The notes below the pieces were generated by a model. That model was not told the DNA's origin. It saw nothing but the letters and a program-made list of their open reading frames with translations, and did not search any database. Position numbers and translations under genes: made by a program. A DNA stretch of 47,641 nt from JBEHWX01 sp048498995 (GTDB lineage: Bacteria > Bacteroidota > Ignavibacteria > OLB7): positions 1-47,641 of the forward strand of contig JBEHWX010000040.1 of NCBI GenBank assembly GCA_048498995.1. The letters run 5' to 3'. Shown piece by piece: positions 23,274 through 31,591 of this stretch (the first letter of the stretch is position 1; each line of letters starts with the position of its first letter).

Positions 23274-25748
23274 TTACTGCGGATCCAGCGACGTCGGCGT
23301 GGTGATAATCACCTGCACCGTTCGGTTGTAGAAGCGGCCTTCGGGGAGATCGTTCGAGTAGAGCGGGGCGGTTTCACCCACGCCTCGACCGTTCAGCGAG
23401 TTGTAGAGTCCCGCCTTCACGTTGCGCTTGACGGCCTGCACGACCGTGTTGGCGCGATCGCCCGAGAGCTTCATGTTTCGATCGTCGAGACCGACCACGT
23501 CGGTGTAGCCGGTAACGTTGATCTTCGCGCCCGGACGAACGCCCGGGAGGATGAACTCACGGATGATGCGGTCGTTGAGGGCACCGGCCTCCGGGCTGTC
23601 GAACTTGAAGAGCACCAGCGAGTAGCGGTCGATCGTCGAGTCGACGAGGCGCTCGCGGCGCTTGATCTCGTTGGTCACGATCATCACCGGGATCTGCAGC
23701 TCGTTGGAGCGGCACTCCTTGCCGTCGCGGCTGTAGACCACGAGCTGCGCCGAGTACGGCGTCTCGTTGTTCGGGATCGAATCCTCGTTGGCCTGCTTGC
23801 CCCAGTTGTAGGCCGGCGAGACCGGATCGGTGGTGCCGATGTCGGTCATCGTGTACCAGTCGGTGCCGTTGCGCTTGATCTCGATGGCGCGGCGGGCCAC
23901 CAGGCCGTCGTTGATGCCGTTACGCATCTGGAAGTGCATCGTGTCCGGCTGCGGATAGCGGCGCAGGTCGACCTGCACGATCGGCTTGACCACCTCCCAA
24001 TCGTCCGAGACGATCTCGGTGCGGCGGTTCTCGACGAGGCCGAGCGGGTCCTTCCTGTTCGACGGATGCTCCGGCAGGTCGCGCGCGGCCAGCAGCTTGA
24101 TGCGGCTCGGATCGATCTGCCAGATCTTGGTCAGATAGTCGTAGACCACCTGGCCGCGAACGGTGGAGACGTCCTTGGTCTCGCCGATCTCCGGCTGGCC
24201 GGAGTTGTTGCCGACGATCTCGATCTTCGTCGACGGGTTCTTCCGGAGACGATAGCCGACGATGTTCAGCATGTGGTAGTACTTCTGGAGCGTACCGCCG
24301 GGGATCGTCGTGTCGTTGAAGTTCTCGGTCTGCGACGGATCGGAGAAGAGGATGTAGCGATCCGGGATCTTCGAGCTGCCGGAATCGAAGAAGACGTAGG
24401 TGAGCAGCGGATAGAGCTCCTTCACCAGGTTCTCCTCGATGAGCAGACCGCGGAAGTTGCGGAAGCGCTCCGGGGCCGACGGCGGCAGCGAGGCCACGTA
24501 GCGGGAGATCTCGTAGGTGGCCGCCAGCACCGGCGACTGGCCGAGCGGGAAGTCCTTGCGAAGCTCCATGTAGGCCTTCGTGGCCGGCACGGTCAGCGAG
24601 TCGAGGATCGCGGCATAGCCGGAGGAGCCGCCGTAGATCTTGATCTTCATCTCGTCGCCGGCGTTGATCACGAACGAGTACTCGCCGCTGGCGGCGTTGG
24701 TGCGGGCGACCTGAAGCGTGTCGCCGGTGGCGGCGTTGACGAACGCCAGCTCGGCCGGCAGGTTGGCGCCGGTGCAGAGGTCGAAGACACGGCCGGCGAC
24801 CAGCACGTTGACCACGCGCGGCGGCAGGATGCCCATGAAGATGTCGAGCTGACCGGCGTTCGGCATGTCCTTCCGCTCCGAGGAGAAGTAGACGATGTCG
24901 CCGGCGGCCGGCAGCGTGATGAAGCGCTCGTCCTTGGCGGTGTTGAACGGCTCGCCGAGGTTCTCAGGCTCGCTCCAGGTGCCGTCGGCCTGCGCCTTCG
25001 AGAAGAAGAAGTCCAGACCACCCTGGCCGCCGTGGCCGGCCGAGGAGAAGTAGAGAGCCTTGCCACCGGCGAGGATGAACGGGCTGTCCTCACGCTCCGG
25101 CGTGTTGATCGGCGCTCCGAGGTTGCGCGGAGCCGACCACTTGCCATCGGCCTGGAGTGTCGAGACGTAGATGTCGGCGTCACCCTTGCCTCCCATCGCG
25201 CCGTCCCGGGTGGAGACGAAGTAGAGAGTCTTGCCATCGGATGAGATCGACGGCTGCGAATCCCACTGCGGAGAGTTGATCTCGGTGACGTTGCGGACGT
25301 TCTTCCACTCACTCCCTTCCAGCTCGGCCTCGTAGATATCGCACTCGCCCAGACCGTCGTTCCGGTTACAGGCGGTGAAGTAGATCGTCTGGCCATCGGC
25401 CGCGATCGAGGCAACACCCTCGTTCAGCGGGGTGTTGACCGGCGCGCCCAGATTCTGGGGCGGAGAGAAGATCGTATCCAGACGCTCTTTCTTGGTCGTG
25501 AACCAGAAGTCGTGTCCACCGACGCCTCCCTGACGATCGGAGACGAAGTAGAGCGTGCGGCCGTCGGCCGTGATTGTCGGGGCATATTCCAGGCTCTGCG
25601 TGTTGACGACGATGCCGAGGTTCCGGATCTGGAAACGCTTGGTATTGACGTTCAAGCTGTCAACGTTCGGCTGGGCCAGGAGCGAGCCGCCGGCAAGATG
25701 CTCCAGGGCGATCGTCGCCAGCACGGCAAGCACTAGTCGCAATTTCAT
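23274..25748 (-). CDS. OmpA-family protein with PD40 propeller and two OmpA-like domains
   Basis: The product has 824 residues from the ATG at 25748, giving the signal peptide MKLRLVLAVLATIALEHLAG; upstream in-frame ATGs would spoil it. Residues 55-310 hold WD40-like PD40 repeats (DGRTLYFVSDRQGG, DGKTLYFVSTRDG, GGKALYFSSAGHGG). At 315-395 there is a carboxypeptidase-regulatory-like beta domain (VAGRVFDLCTGANLPAEL). An OmpA-like domain follows at about 450-580 (VFFDSGSSKIPD, NRRTEI) and a second at about 715-824 (LFKFDSPEAG, VTGYTDVVG, LSGDRANTV, NRTVQV). OmpA-like domains bind peptidoglycan. The PD40-plus-OmpA layout resembles PorE-like T9SS anchors, but this function is inferred. Confidence 0.82.
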   Translation of the reverse strand: MKLRLVLAVLATIALEHLAGGSLLAQPNVDSLNVNTKRFQIRNLGIVVNTQSLEYAPTITADGRTLYFVSDRQGGVGGHDFWFTTKKERLDTIFSPPQNLGAPVNTPLNEGVASIAADGQTIYFTACNRNDGLGECDIYEAELEGSEWKNVRNVTEINSPQWDSQPSISSDGKTLYFVSTRDGAMGGKGDADIYVSTLQADGKWSAPRNLGAPINTPEREDSPFILAGGKALYFSSAGHGGQGGLDFFFSKAQADGTWSEPENLGEPFNTAKDERFITLPAAGDIVYFSSERKDMPNAGQLDIFMGILPPRVVNVLVAGRVFDLCTGANLPAELAFVNAATGDTLQVARTNAASGEYSFVINAGDEMKIKIYGGSSGYAAILDSLTVPATKAYMELRKDFPLGQSPVLAATYEISRYVASLPPSAPERFRNFRGLLIEENLVKELYPLLTYVFFDSGSSKIPDRYILFSDPSQTENFNDTTIPGGTLQKYYHMLNIVGYRLRKNPSTKIEIVGNNSGQPEIGETKDVSTVRGQVVYDYLTKIWQIDPSRIKLLAARDLPEHPSNRKDPLGLVENRRTEIVSDDWEVVKPIVQVDLRRYPQPDTMHFQMRNGINDGLVARRAIEIKRNGTDWYTMTDIGTTDPVSPAYNWGKQANEDSIPNNETPYSAQLVVYSRDGKECRSNELQIPVMIVTNEIKRRERLVDSTIDRYSLVLFKFDSPEAGALNDRIIREFILPGVRPGAKINVTGYTDVVGLDDRNMKLSGDRANTVVQAVKRNVKAGLYNSLNGRGVGETAPLYSNDLPEGRFYNRTVQVIITTPTSLDPQ

Positions 25749-25874
25749 CGATCGTAATGCCGAAAAGTGAAGGGAAAGGATGTTGTTCATTGACGATACC
25801 AGGAGTATGAAGGACAAGAGCGCATCTGTGGACGCTTGGGGCGGAGCGCGATGTACGCAGGCTGTAACAATCTT

Positions 25875-25905
25875 TGAAGTTAGGGGCTCATGCAGGAACC
25901 TACAA
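25875..25905 (-). promoter_or_regulatory. Promoter candidate for the OmpA/PD40 gene (TTG-N20-TAACTTCA)
   Basis: On the minus strand TTG (25905-25903) is followed after 20 bases by TAACTTCA (25882-25875), a partial match to TAnnTTTG. A GTAACAA/TTGTTAC inverted repeat brackets the site and could bind a regulator. Confidence 0.38.
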
Positions 25906-26036
25906 CCTGTTTGTTACTAGACCGGTAGGCCAAAAAAGTGTCGCAATCGAATCCGTGATTCGTCGGCTCGTGCAGGAAGTAGATGGAGAGGTCCGGCCCG
26001 TCGGTACAGCTCGGCGACCGGTTCGTGTGGGAATGT

Positions 26037-26068
26037 AAAAAAAATCCCGGCCTTATTCAGGCCGGGAT
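26037..26068 (-). terminator. Rho-independent terminator of the DUF1573 gene
   Basis: A 10-bp stem (ATCCCGGCCT with AGGCCGGGAT, 5-base loop) is bordered on its low-coordinate side by eight A (26037-26044), which reads as a run of T on the minus strand after the hairpin. It lies 36 bases beyond the stop. Confidence 0.93.
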
Positions 26069-26103
26069 GCAAAAATCGATCGATCGGACGGTCAGGAGAG
26101 AGA

Positions 26104-26856
26104 TTACTTGTGCGACTGCTTCGCGCCGGCATCGGCCGGGGTGACCTCGGCGGCGACGGCATTGCCGTAGACGTTCAGGTCCACCGTCTCGTAATCCTTG
26201 TGCGAGGTCTTCACGCGCACCAGACCGTTGAGCGAGCCAGCGGTCTCCGGCGTCATCATCGCCTTGATCTCGACCTGCTCTCCCGGCTTCAGCGTCTTCT
26301 TCGAGGTCATGTCGAAGCTGACCTTCACGTTCCCCTGAACGAACTCCGGCGGGAACACCGTCAGCGGCTCGTCCCCCGAGTTGACGATCGTGACCGTCGC
26401 TGGGGAGGCGGTGCCGACCTTGGCGTTGTTGACCAGGAAGTACTGGGCCGGATTGAAGCTCACCGGACGCTTGATGAAGGCCTTCAGATAGATCACCTGC
26501 GAGGCATTCGAGGGATCGTCCGAGTAGACGGTGATCGTCTTCTCGGTGGCGCCGGTGCGGCTGGAGACGTCCAGCGTCACGTTGATCTTGCCGATCTCGT
26601 TCGGATGAAGAAGGTTCTTATCGATCGGGGCGGCCGTGCATCCGCAGCTCGGACGGACATCGCTGATCTTCAGATCGCCGGAGCCGATGTTCTTCACCTC
26701 GATGACGGTATTGAGCTTGCCGGGAGGAACGTTGCCCCAGTCGTACGACGGGCCACCGATGACCTCCAGCTTCCCTTGCGCGACGGCGGAGTTCCCGGTG
26801 CAGGCCACAAAGCCCACCGCCAGCAGGAACATCCAGAGCAGATGCGTGCGTTTCAT
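26104..26856 (-). CDS. Exported DUF1573 protein
   Basis: The 250-residue product starts MKRTHLLWMFLLAVGFVAC, an export signal whose FVAC could be a lipobox, with an alternative cleavage after SAVAQ. The family signature, RPSCGCTAAP preceded by NIGSGDLKISDV, is clear and defines DUF1573, an ASH/Hydin-like beta-sandwich. A second sandwich follows (TIVNSGDEPLTV). Such proteins are abundant in Bacteroidota envelopes; function unknown. The ATG at 26856 is preferred because GAGG sits about 10 bases upstream; the in-frame ATG at 26865 has GAGG only one base away. It is monocistronic, with its own terminator. Confidence 0.82.
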   Translation of the reverse strand: MKRTHLLWMFLLAVGFVACTGNSAVAQGKLEVIGGPSYDWGNVPPGKLNTVIEVKNIGSGDLKISDVRPSCGCTAAPIDKNLLHPNEIGKINVTLDVSSRTGATEKTITVYSDDPSNASQVIYLKAFIKRPVSFNPAQYFLVNNAKVGTASPATVTIVNSGDEPLTVFPPEFVQGNVKVSFDMTSKKTLKPGEQVEIKAMMTPETAGSLNGLVRVKTSHKDYETVDLNVYGNAVAAEVTPADAGAKQSHK

Positions 26857-27218
26857 GATCGACATGCCTCGTTGAATGTTAGGTTGTTGATGTAATGACA
26901 CAATGGCTACGACAAACATTATCGACAATATGCTGAGATGGGTAGTTAGTTGGCAATGCCCCCGTGTGGTAGCGCTTGGACCGAATCGGGTTTCGCCGTA
27001 GCCGGCGCTCGAACTGGGTGCCCCGATACGGGCCTTGAAACGGCCGCTACACGACGCGAAGCGTCGAGCGCGGTGGCCGCCGGCCACCGCCTCCTCCCAT
27101 GTCTCGGACCATCTGCGCAAAACTTGGTCAAACTCCGGCACAAAAGCAAGTGGCCGGAGCCCGCGAGGCGAGCCCCGGCCACTGATGCGTCATCGGGGGT
27201 CGAAATCCCCCCACTCTC
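26857..27218. other. Intergenic region between TPR gene stop and DUF1573 start
   Basis: The 362 bases hold the TPR-gene terminator (27149-27183) and an AT-rich leader just before the DUF1573 gene (26870-26945), where its promoter must lie. Between them I see only GC-rich sequence without a gene. Confidence 0.45.
27149..27183 (-). terminator. Terminator of the TPR gene
   Basis: A 9-bp stem (AGTGGCCGG with CCGGCCACT) is followed on the minus strand by CTTGCTTTTG. It lies 36 bases beyond the TPR stop and closes the long minus-strand transport cluster. Confidence 0.72.
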
Positions 27219-28949
27219 CTACTGACAGCCGAGCGCCTTCATGTTCTTCTTGGCGTCGGCGTTGTTCGGATCGTACTTCAGCACCATCCGGTAGCTCCGG
27301 CACGCGCCATCCTTGTCGTTCAGGTACTGATAGGCGAAGGCCTCGAACAGGTAGGACTGCGTGTACTCCGGGTTGAGCTTCACCGACTTCTCGAACTCCG
27401 CCACCGCCCCGTTGTAGTCCTTGGCATCGAACTTCACCTTGCCGATGAAGAAGTGCGCCGTGGCCATCTCCTTCGGATTCGTCTTGTCGAAGTCGCGGCC
27501 GGCCATCGTCTGCGCAACCTCCGCCGCCTTGTCCATCTGCTTGTTGGTCGCGTAGGCGTTCATCAGCCAGAAGTAGGGCTGGACCGTCGAGCTGTCGGCG
27601 GCGATGGAGCCGCTGAGCGCCTGGATCGCCTGGTCGTACCGCTTCTGCGTGTAGTTGGCCAGACCGATGTACAGATACGGCGTCCCCTTCGGCTCGCTCG
27701 GGCAGGCGGCCATCCGCTTGGTGAAGACGTCGATCACGTCGTCCCAGCGCTTCATCTGATAGAGCAGGTTGCCGATTCCCATGCTCAGGCTGCAGTCGTT
27801 CGGGTTGGCGTCCAGCAGCTTCCGGTAGAGGCCGATCGCGCGGGCGGTATCGCCGCCGGAGAGGAGGATGCTCGATCCGTAGAGCTTCGTCGACTCGAGG
27901 TCGAGCGCGGTATCCGGAAGCATGCCGTACATCTCGCGCGCCTTGGCGTACTCCTTGGCGGCGTAGTAGCTCTTGGCCAGCATCCCACGGGCCTGCGGGA
28001 CGAACGCGCGGGAGACCGAATCGCTCTTGGTCAGTACCCGCTCCAGCGGCTCGATCGCCAGCGGATAGAACTTCCCTTCGAAGGCCGCGGTGCCGAGCAT
28101 CACGTCGCCGCGCGGATCCTCCGGACGAAGCTTCACATACTGCGTGAAGGTCTGTCCCGCCTTCTCGTACTCACGCGCCAGCATCAGGATCTCCCCCTGC
28201 TCGAACCAGGCACGGGCATTCTTCGGGGCCATGCCGGTGACGGTGTTGAACTCCGAGAGCGCCTTGTTGTAGAGCGGGTTGGCCTCCTCGAGCGACGGTG
28301 CGCGCTTGGCCAGCTCGCGATAGGAGCGTCCGAGGCGGACACGGGGCTCGACGAGGTTGGCGTTCTGCTGCAGCGCCTCCTCGTACTTGGTCTGCGCCAG
28401 CTCGTAGACGCCGCGCGCGAAGTAGAGATCGCCGAGCGCCACCAGCACCTCGGCCGACTTCGGATACTTCTGGCCGGCGGTGATCAGCGTCAGCTCCGCG
28501 TTGTTGAGGGAGTCCTTGCCGGCGTTGATCAGCGCGGTGCCGAGCGCCAGATAGGATTCGACGGAGCTGGCGTCGTACTTCATCGCCTTGCGGATCGCCT
28601 CGACCGCCTTCGGGTTGTCGCCGAGCGCGGAGTAGGAGAGGCCGAGCTTCCGGAGCACCGCCGGATCCTTGCCGTCGATGTCGGCGGCATGCTCGTAATC
28701 GGTCCGGGCGGCCATGTACCGGTCGAGCTCCATGTTCACGTCACCCGCCTCGACCCAGACCGCCTTGTCCTTCGGCGACTCCTTGACCGCCTCGTCATAC
28801 AGGCGTGCCGCCTCGGTATAGTTGCTGTCGGCAACCGCCGCCTGCGCGCGGGCGCGCGCGCTTCCCTGCGCGGACATGGTCAGCGGGGCCAGCAGCGCCG
28901 CAAGGAGAACAACCGCAATCGACGCGGCACGGCTCGGGAAATAGTGCAT
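27219..28949 (-). CDS. Periplasmic TPR-repeat protein
   Basis: The 576-residue product starts at 28949, giving a signal peptide (ASIAVVLLAALLAPLTMSAQ). The rest is a run of tetratricopeptide repeats, for example ADSNYTEAARLYDEAVKESP, ALGDNPKAVEAIRKAMKYDA, REYEKAGQTFTQYVKLRPED and DAKDYNGAVAEFEKSVKLNP, with spacing near 34 residues. TPR arrays scaffold protein complexes. Its position after a PBP-like lipoprotein and ExbB/ExbD/TonB genes matches a cluster that I believe recurs in Bacteroidota, where the TPR protein is thought to work with TonB-energised uptake. The start 171 bases after the lipoprotein stop suggests the same transcript. Confidence 0.82.
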   Translation of the reverse strand: MHYFPSRAASIAVVLLAALLAPLTMSAQGSARARAQAAVADSNYTEAARLYDEAVKESPKDKAVWVEAGDVNMELDRYMAARTDYEHAADIDGKDPAVLRKLGLSYSALGDNPKAVEAIRKAMKYDASSVESYLALGTALINAGKDSLNNAELTLITAGQKYPKSAEVLVALGDLYFARGVYELAQTKYEEALQQNANLVEPRVRLGRSYRELAKRAPSLEEANPLYNKALSEFNTVTGMAPKNARAWFEQGEILMLAREYEKAGQTFTQYVKLRPEDPRGDVMLGTAAFEGKFYPLAIEPLERVLTKSDSVSRAFVPQARGMLAKSYYAAKEYAKAREMYGMLPDTALDLESTKLYGSSILLSGGDTARAIGLYRKLLDANPNDCSLSMGIGNLLYQMKRWDDVIDVFTKRMAACPSEPKGTPYLYIGLANYTQKRYDQAIQALSGSIAADSSTVQPYFWLMNAYATNKQMDKAAEVAQTMAGRDFDKTNPKEMATAHFFIGKVKFDAKDYNGAVAEFEKSVKLNPEYTQSYLFEAFAYQYLNDKDGACRSYRMVLKYDPNNADAKKNMKALGCQ

Positions 28950-29120
28950 GATCGTTCTTGTCGTTCTGAGAGGTAAAAGGATTCCTGTGCGATCCTCGTG
29001 CGTAGATAAGCTACACGTCATCGTTGAGCCAGGTTACCAGATCGGCGTTCCATCGGTGTTGACGATCGAATACCCGATAGGCTTGATCGCCGGGCCCGAT
29101 AAGATCGTAACGTACCGTAA

Positions 29121-30083
29121 CTACTGGTCCTCGTCGGTCGGCATCACCAGTCGGAGCTTCACGTTCTCCGGCTGCATTCCATGCCGCGCCAGATAGTACT
29201 GCGCGTCCTGGCTGCGGGAGAGCCAGGCAAGAAAGCCGACCGCGAGCGAATTGGCTCCCGAGAACGTGTAGCCGATCAGAGACTGTTTCAGCGGATAGGC
29301 TCCGGTGACCAGCGTGGCCGGATGCACCCGCACCGGCGCCACCACCTGCCCGGCCGAATCGATCGAGCCGAGGCGGAGCGTCCGAACCCGGGCGCTGTCG
29401 CGCTGCGCCAGCGTCCAGGGAAGAATCGCGATGCCGTCGCCGGAGGCCACCCGCGCCAGGACCGAGTCCGCCGTCGCGAAGTAGTGCGCCGGCGCCGTCA
29501 CGTTTCCCCCGCCGATCAACTGGCGCACCACCGCGAAGGTCGACGAGTTCTGATCGGTGAGGTTGAAGACGAGCGGCATGGCGCCGAGCGCGGAGTCGAG
29601 CGTGACCGCCCCTCCGGAGGATTTCAGCGCGCCGGAGAGCCGCTCGACCGTCGTGGTCTGCATCGGCGACGAGGCGGCCACCGCCACGGCAAGGCCGTCG
29701 TGCGCGATCACATACTCCTTCAGGTCGAGACCAGCCTTGGCGATCACGTCCCGCTCGTCCGGCAGCAGCCGCCGTCCGATCAGGGCCGCGTAGGCCGAGG
29801 AGGTGTCGCTGGTCGGGGCGCCGCGGAAGTCGAGCAACCCCTGCATGCCGGCGCGCGCGCTCACCACCCGCACGTCGATCCGGGCGTTCGGGCTCCGGAC
29901 CTTGAACGTGTCGATCAGCGAGGCGACCAGCGGCGCGTACTCATCGTCGACGAAGAGAATCAGATGGCCGGAGGTAGGTGTGTTCGCGTTCGGATTCGGC
30001 GGCTCGCACCCGACCAAGGCGAGCACGGCCGCGCAGAACGTCATGAAGAGGAGCCGCGTCAGCGGCTTCGATGCGTCGATCAT
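29121..30083 (-). CDS. PstS-like substrate-binding lipoprotein
   Basis: The 320-residue product has a lipoprotein signal (LLFMTFCAAVLALVGCEPP, lipobox LVGC). A two-lobe periplasmic binding fold resembling phosphate-binding PstS follows: SGHLILFVDDEYAPLV, a GLAVAVAASSP strand, DQNSSTFAVVRQLI and GDGIAILPW. The C-terminal NSLAVGFLAWLSRSQDAQYYLARHG segment is also typical. No PstCAB transporter is nearby, so it more likely serves the neighbouring TonB system or senses a ligand than feeds a phosphate ABC importer. Its ATG overlaps the stop of the upstream small membrane gene by 4 bases, so the two are translationally coupled. Confidence 0.75.
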   Translation of the reverse strand: MIDASKPLTRLLFMTFCAAVLALVGCEPPNPNANTPTSGHLILFVDDEYAPLVASLIDTFKVRSPNARIDVRVVSARAGMQGLLDFRGAPTSDTSSAYAALIGRRLLPDERDVIAKAGLDLKEYVIAHDGLAVAVAASSPMQTTTVERLSGALKSSGGAVTLDSALGAMPLVFNLTDQNSSTFAVVRQLIGGGNVTAPAHYFATADSVLARVASGDGIAILPWTLAQRDSARVRTLRLGSIDSAGQVVAPVRVHPATLVTGAYPLKQSLIGYTFSGANSLAVGFLAWLSRSQDAQYYLARHGMQPENVKLRLVMPTDEDQ

Positions 30084-30301
30084 TCCTCACGCTCCTTCCT
30101 GCGACGTTGCATCGTCGTCAGGGCGATTCGATAGATCCCGAACAGCAGCAGGACGATGCCGAACACCGTGCGCAGCATGCTTCCCCCCTCTCCCCCCTGC
30201 TCCCAGCGCAGGATGAAGAATCCGGAGAGGACCAGCAGGCCGGCGATCACCATGGCGCCGCCGAGCACATACCCGATCCAGTGGAGATTGGAGTTCATCA
30301 T
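30080..30301 (-). CDS. Small two-helix membrane protein
   Basis: The 73-residue product has two hydrophobic segments (YVLGGAMVIAGLLVLSGFFI and TVFGIVLLLFGIYRIAL), a short loop and a highly charged C-terminal tail (RRRKEREE). AGGAGAAG precedes tandem ATGs at 30301 and 30298; the second has the better spacing. It overlaps the downstream PBP-like lipoprotein gene (ATGA), and a small protein at this place in the ExbB/TonB cluster fits its being a real gene. Function unknown. Confidence 0.68.
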   Translation of the reverse strand: MMNSNLHWIGYVLGGAMVIAGLLVLSGFFILRWEQGGEGGSMLRTVFGIVLLLFGIYRIALTTMQRRRKEREE

Positions 30302-30652
30302 CTTCTCCTGGTTTGAGCGCGCTTCAGGAGGGTAGAGCCTCGCAAAAATACGGTCTCCTCCGGAACAGAGCCGAGATCGGCGCGCGCATTTTTAACACGT
30401 AACGAAGAATCACGAGACGTTCCGTCGAGAGCCATCCACGGAGGAGGCGCGTGTCGTCGACGGGCGCTGGTGATCGACGGCTCCGGAGCGAAGGCTAGCT
30501 CCCTCTCCGCCCCGAAGCTTTCGATCCATCATCGCCCGAGATCGCGAGCGACCTCACATGGCGCGCCCATGCATGGCGTGGCCCTCACTGGGCGGCCCTC
30601 ATGGCGTGGCCTTCATGGCGCGCTCGACCGGCCTCTCATCGGCGGAGGCCTC
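30302..30652. other. Intergenic region with ATGGCG repeats
   Basis: The 351 bases between tonB2 and the small membrane gene hold no gene. ATGGCGCGC occurs at 30558 and 30615, and ATGGCGTGGCC at 30573 and 30601. GGCCTCTCA is duplicated at 30630 and 30647, the second copy running into the tonB2 stop, and GGCCTC...GAGGCC could form a weak terminator there. Confidence 0.5.
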
Positions 30653-31504
30653 TCACTGAAGCTGGAACTTCACCGGGATCGCCATCCAGACCGGCACGGC
30701 CGTGCCGTTGCGGCTCCCCGGCGTGAAGCGGGTGTTGCGCACGGCATCGAGCGCCGCCTGATCGAGCAGACGGTTGTCGCTGACCTCGACCTTCGCCACC
30801 GAAGCCCTCCCCCGCTCGTCGATCAGCGCCTTGATCACCACCATCCCCTGCACCCCGAGACGACGGGCCAGATCGGGATAGACCATGTTCCTCGCCAGCT
30901 CCGCCAGATCGACGCGCGGCTCCACGCCGTCGAAGAACTCCTCCTCGACCGGCCTGAATTCGATCGGATCATGATCCGAATGGTCGTGGTGAATGTCGTC
31001 CAGCGGCGGATCGAGAAGCTGGCCGAGCGTGCTCGTGTCGGTGGCGGGGCCATGCATGTCGACTCCCACGCTGAAGCCCCCTCCGTCGAGGGCGAAGGCC
31101 GGATGCGTCTCCGGGGTCGAGTCGATCCTCGGATCGGCCACGGCCACCGGAACGCCGGCGCGCGACCCGATGCGCTCCCCCTTGCGAATGCCGTGGCAAT
31201 CCATGGATACCTCGGCGGGCCGCTCCTGGGATCGGGCCGCTCCCGCGCCGCCGATCACGCTCCAGGTGATCCCCTTCCCTGGCCCGTGGCCGCCGCCGGG
31301 GGTGGCGATGCCGACGCTCGCGAACGAATTGAACCCGACGTAGAGGGCGATCAGCGCCACGTGCACGCCGATCGAGAGAACGAACGCGACGGCGAGCGTC
31401 CGGTCGGAGCGGTCGAGCTCCTGGGCTCGGGAGAAGCGGGAAATGCCGTCGGGGGTGATGGGATGTGCTCGCGCGCGGGGCGAGAGCTGATGCGGTAGCG
31501 TCAT
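30653..31504 (-). CDS. TonB-family protein with His/Asp-rich linker
   Basis: The 283-residue product starts at 31504 behind a good GGAGG site 8 bases upstream; an in-frame ATG at 31558 would place a terminator inside the gene. A cytoplasmic stretch of about 35 residues precedes one transmembrane helix (LAVAFVLSIGVHVALIALYV). The periplasmic linker is not proline-rich but has a His/Asp cluster (DDIHHDHSDHD). The C-terminal TonB domain is clear: YPDLARRLGVQGMVVIKALID, DRRLLDQ-like segment, RNTRFTPGSRNGTAVPVWMAIPVKFQL in pieces. It would transmit proton-motive force to an outer-membrane receptor. It is related to the tonB just upstream but is separated from it by a terminator. Confidence 0.82.
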   Translation of the reverse strand: MTLPHQLSPRARAHPITPDGISRFSRAQELDRSDRTLAVAFVLSIGVHVALIALYVGFNSFASVGIATPGGGHGPGKGITWSVIGGAGAARSQERPAEVSMDCHGIRKGERIGSRAGVPVAVADPRIDSTPETHPAFALDGGGFSVGVDMHGPATDTSTLGQLLDPPLDDIHHDHSDHDPIEFRPVEEEFFDGVEPRVDLAELARNMVYPDLARRLGVQGMVVIKALIDERGRASVAKVEVSDNRLLDQAALDAVRNTRFTPGSRNGTAVPVWMAIPVKFQLQ

Positions 31505-31542
31505 ACGACTTTCCTCCAAGTAGGAATGATTGGGGTCTATAC

Positions 31543-31570
31543 AAAAAGTGCCCTCCATCTGGAGGGCACT
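31543..31570 (-). terminator. Terminator between the two tonB genes
   Basis: An 11-bp perfect stem (AGTGCCCTCCA with TGGAGGGCACT, 2-base spacer) is followed on the minus strand by five T. It lies 22 bases beyond the stop of the first tonB, so the exb/tonB operon probably ends here and tonB2 begins a new or read-through unit. Confidence 0.88.
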
Positions 31571-31591
31571 CTTGAAAAGAACGCGTCGTAC

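Larger units (their letters stand above)
25749..26103. other. Intergenic region with promoter of the OmpA/PD40 gene and terminator of the DUF1573 gene
   Basis: The 355 bases contain a promoter-like site (25875-25905), a 7-bp inverted repeat flanking it (GTAACAA at 25864, TTGTTAC at 25911) and a strong terminator (26037-26068). No credible gene is seen. Confidence 0.5.

Noticed and set aside
23064..25244. 726-residue frame antisense to the OmpA/PD40 gene
   Set aside because: It is His/Asp/Arg-rich with no recognisable fold and lies opposite a well-supported gene.
29121..30083. Phosphate ABC importer
   Set aside because: Only the binding-protein-like lipoprotein is present; no PstC, PstA, PstB or PhoU follows, and the neighbours are TonB-system genes.
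31505..31558. Upstream ATG start for tonB2
   Set aside because: It would place a perfect 11-bp terminator hairpin inside the coding region, and the ATG at 31504 has a good GGAGG site.
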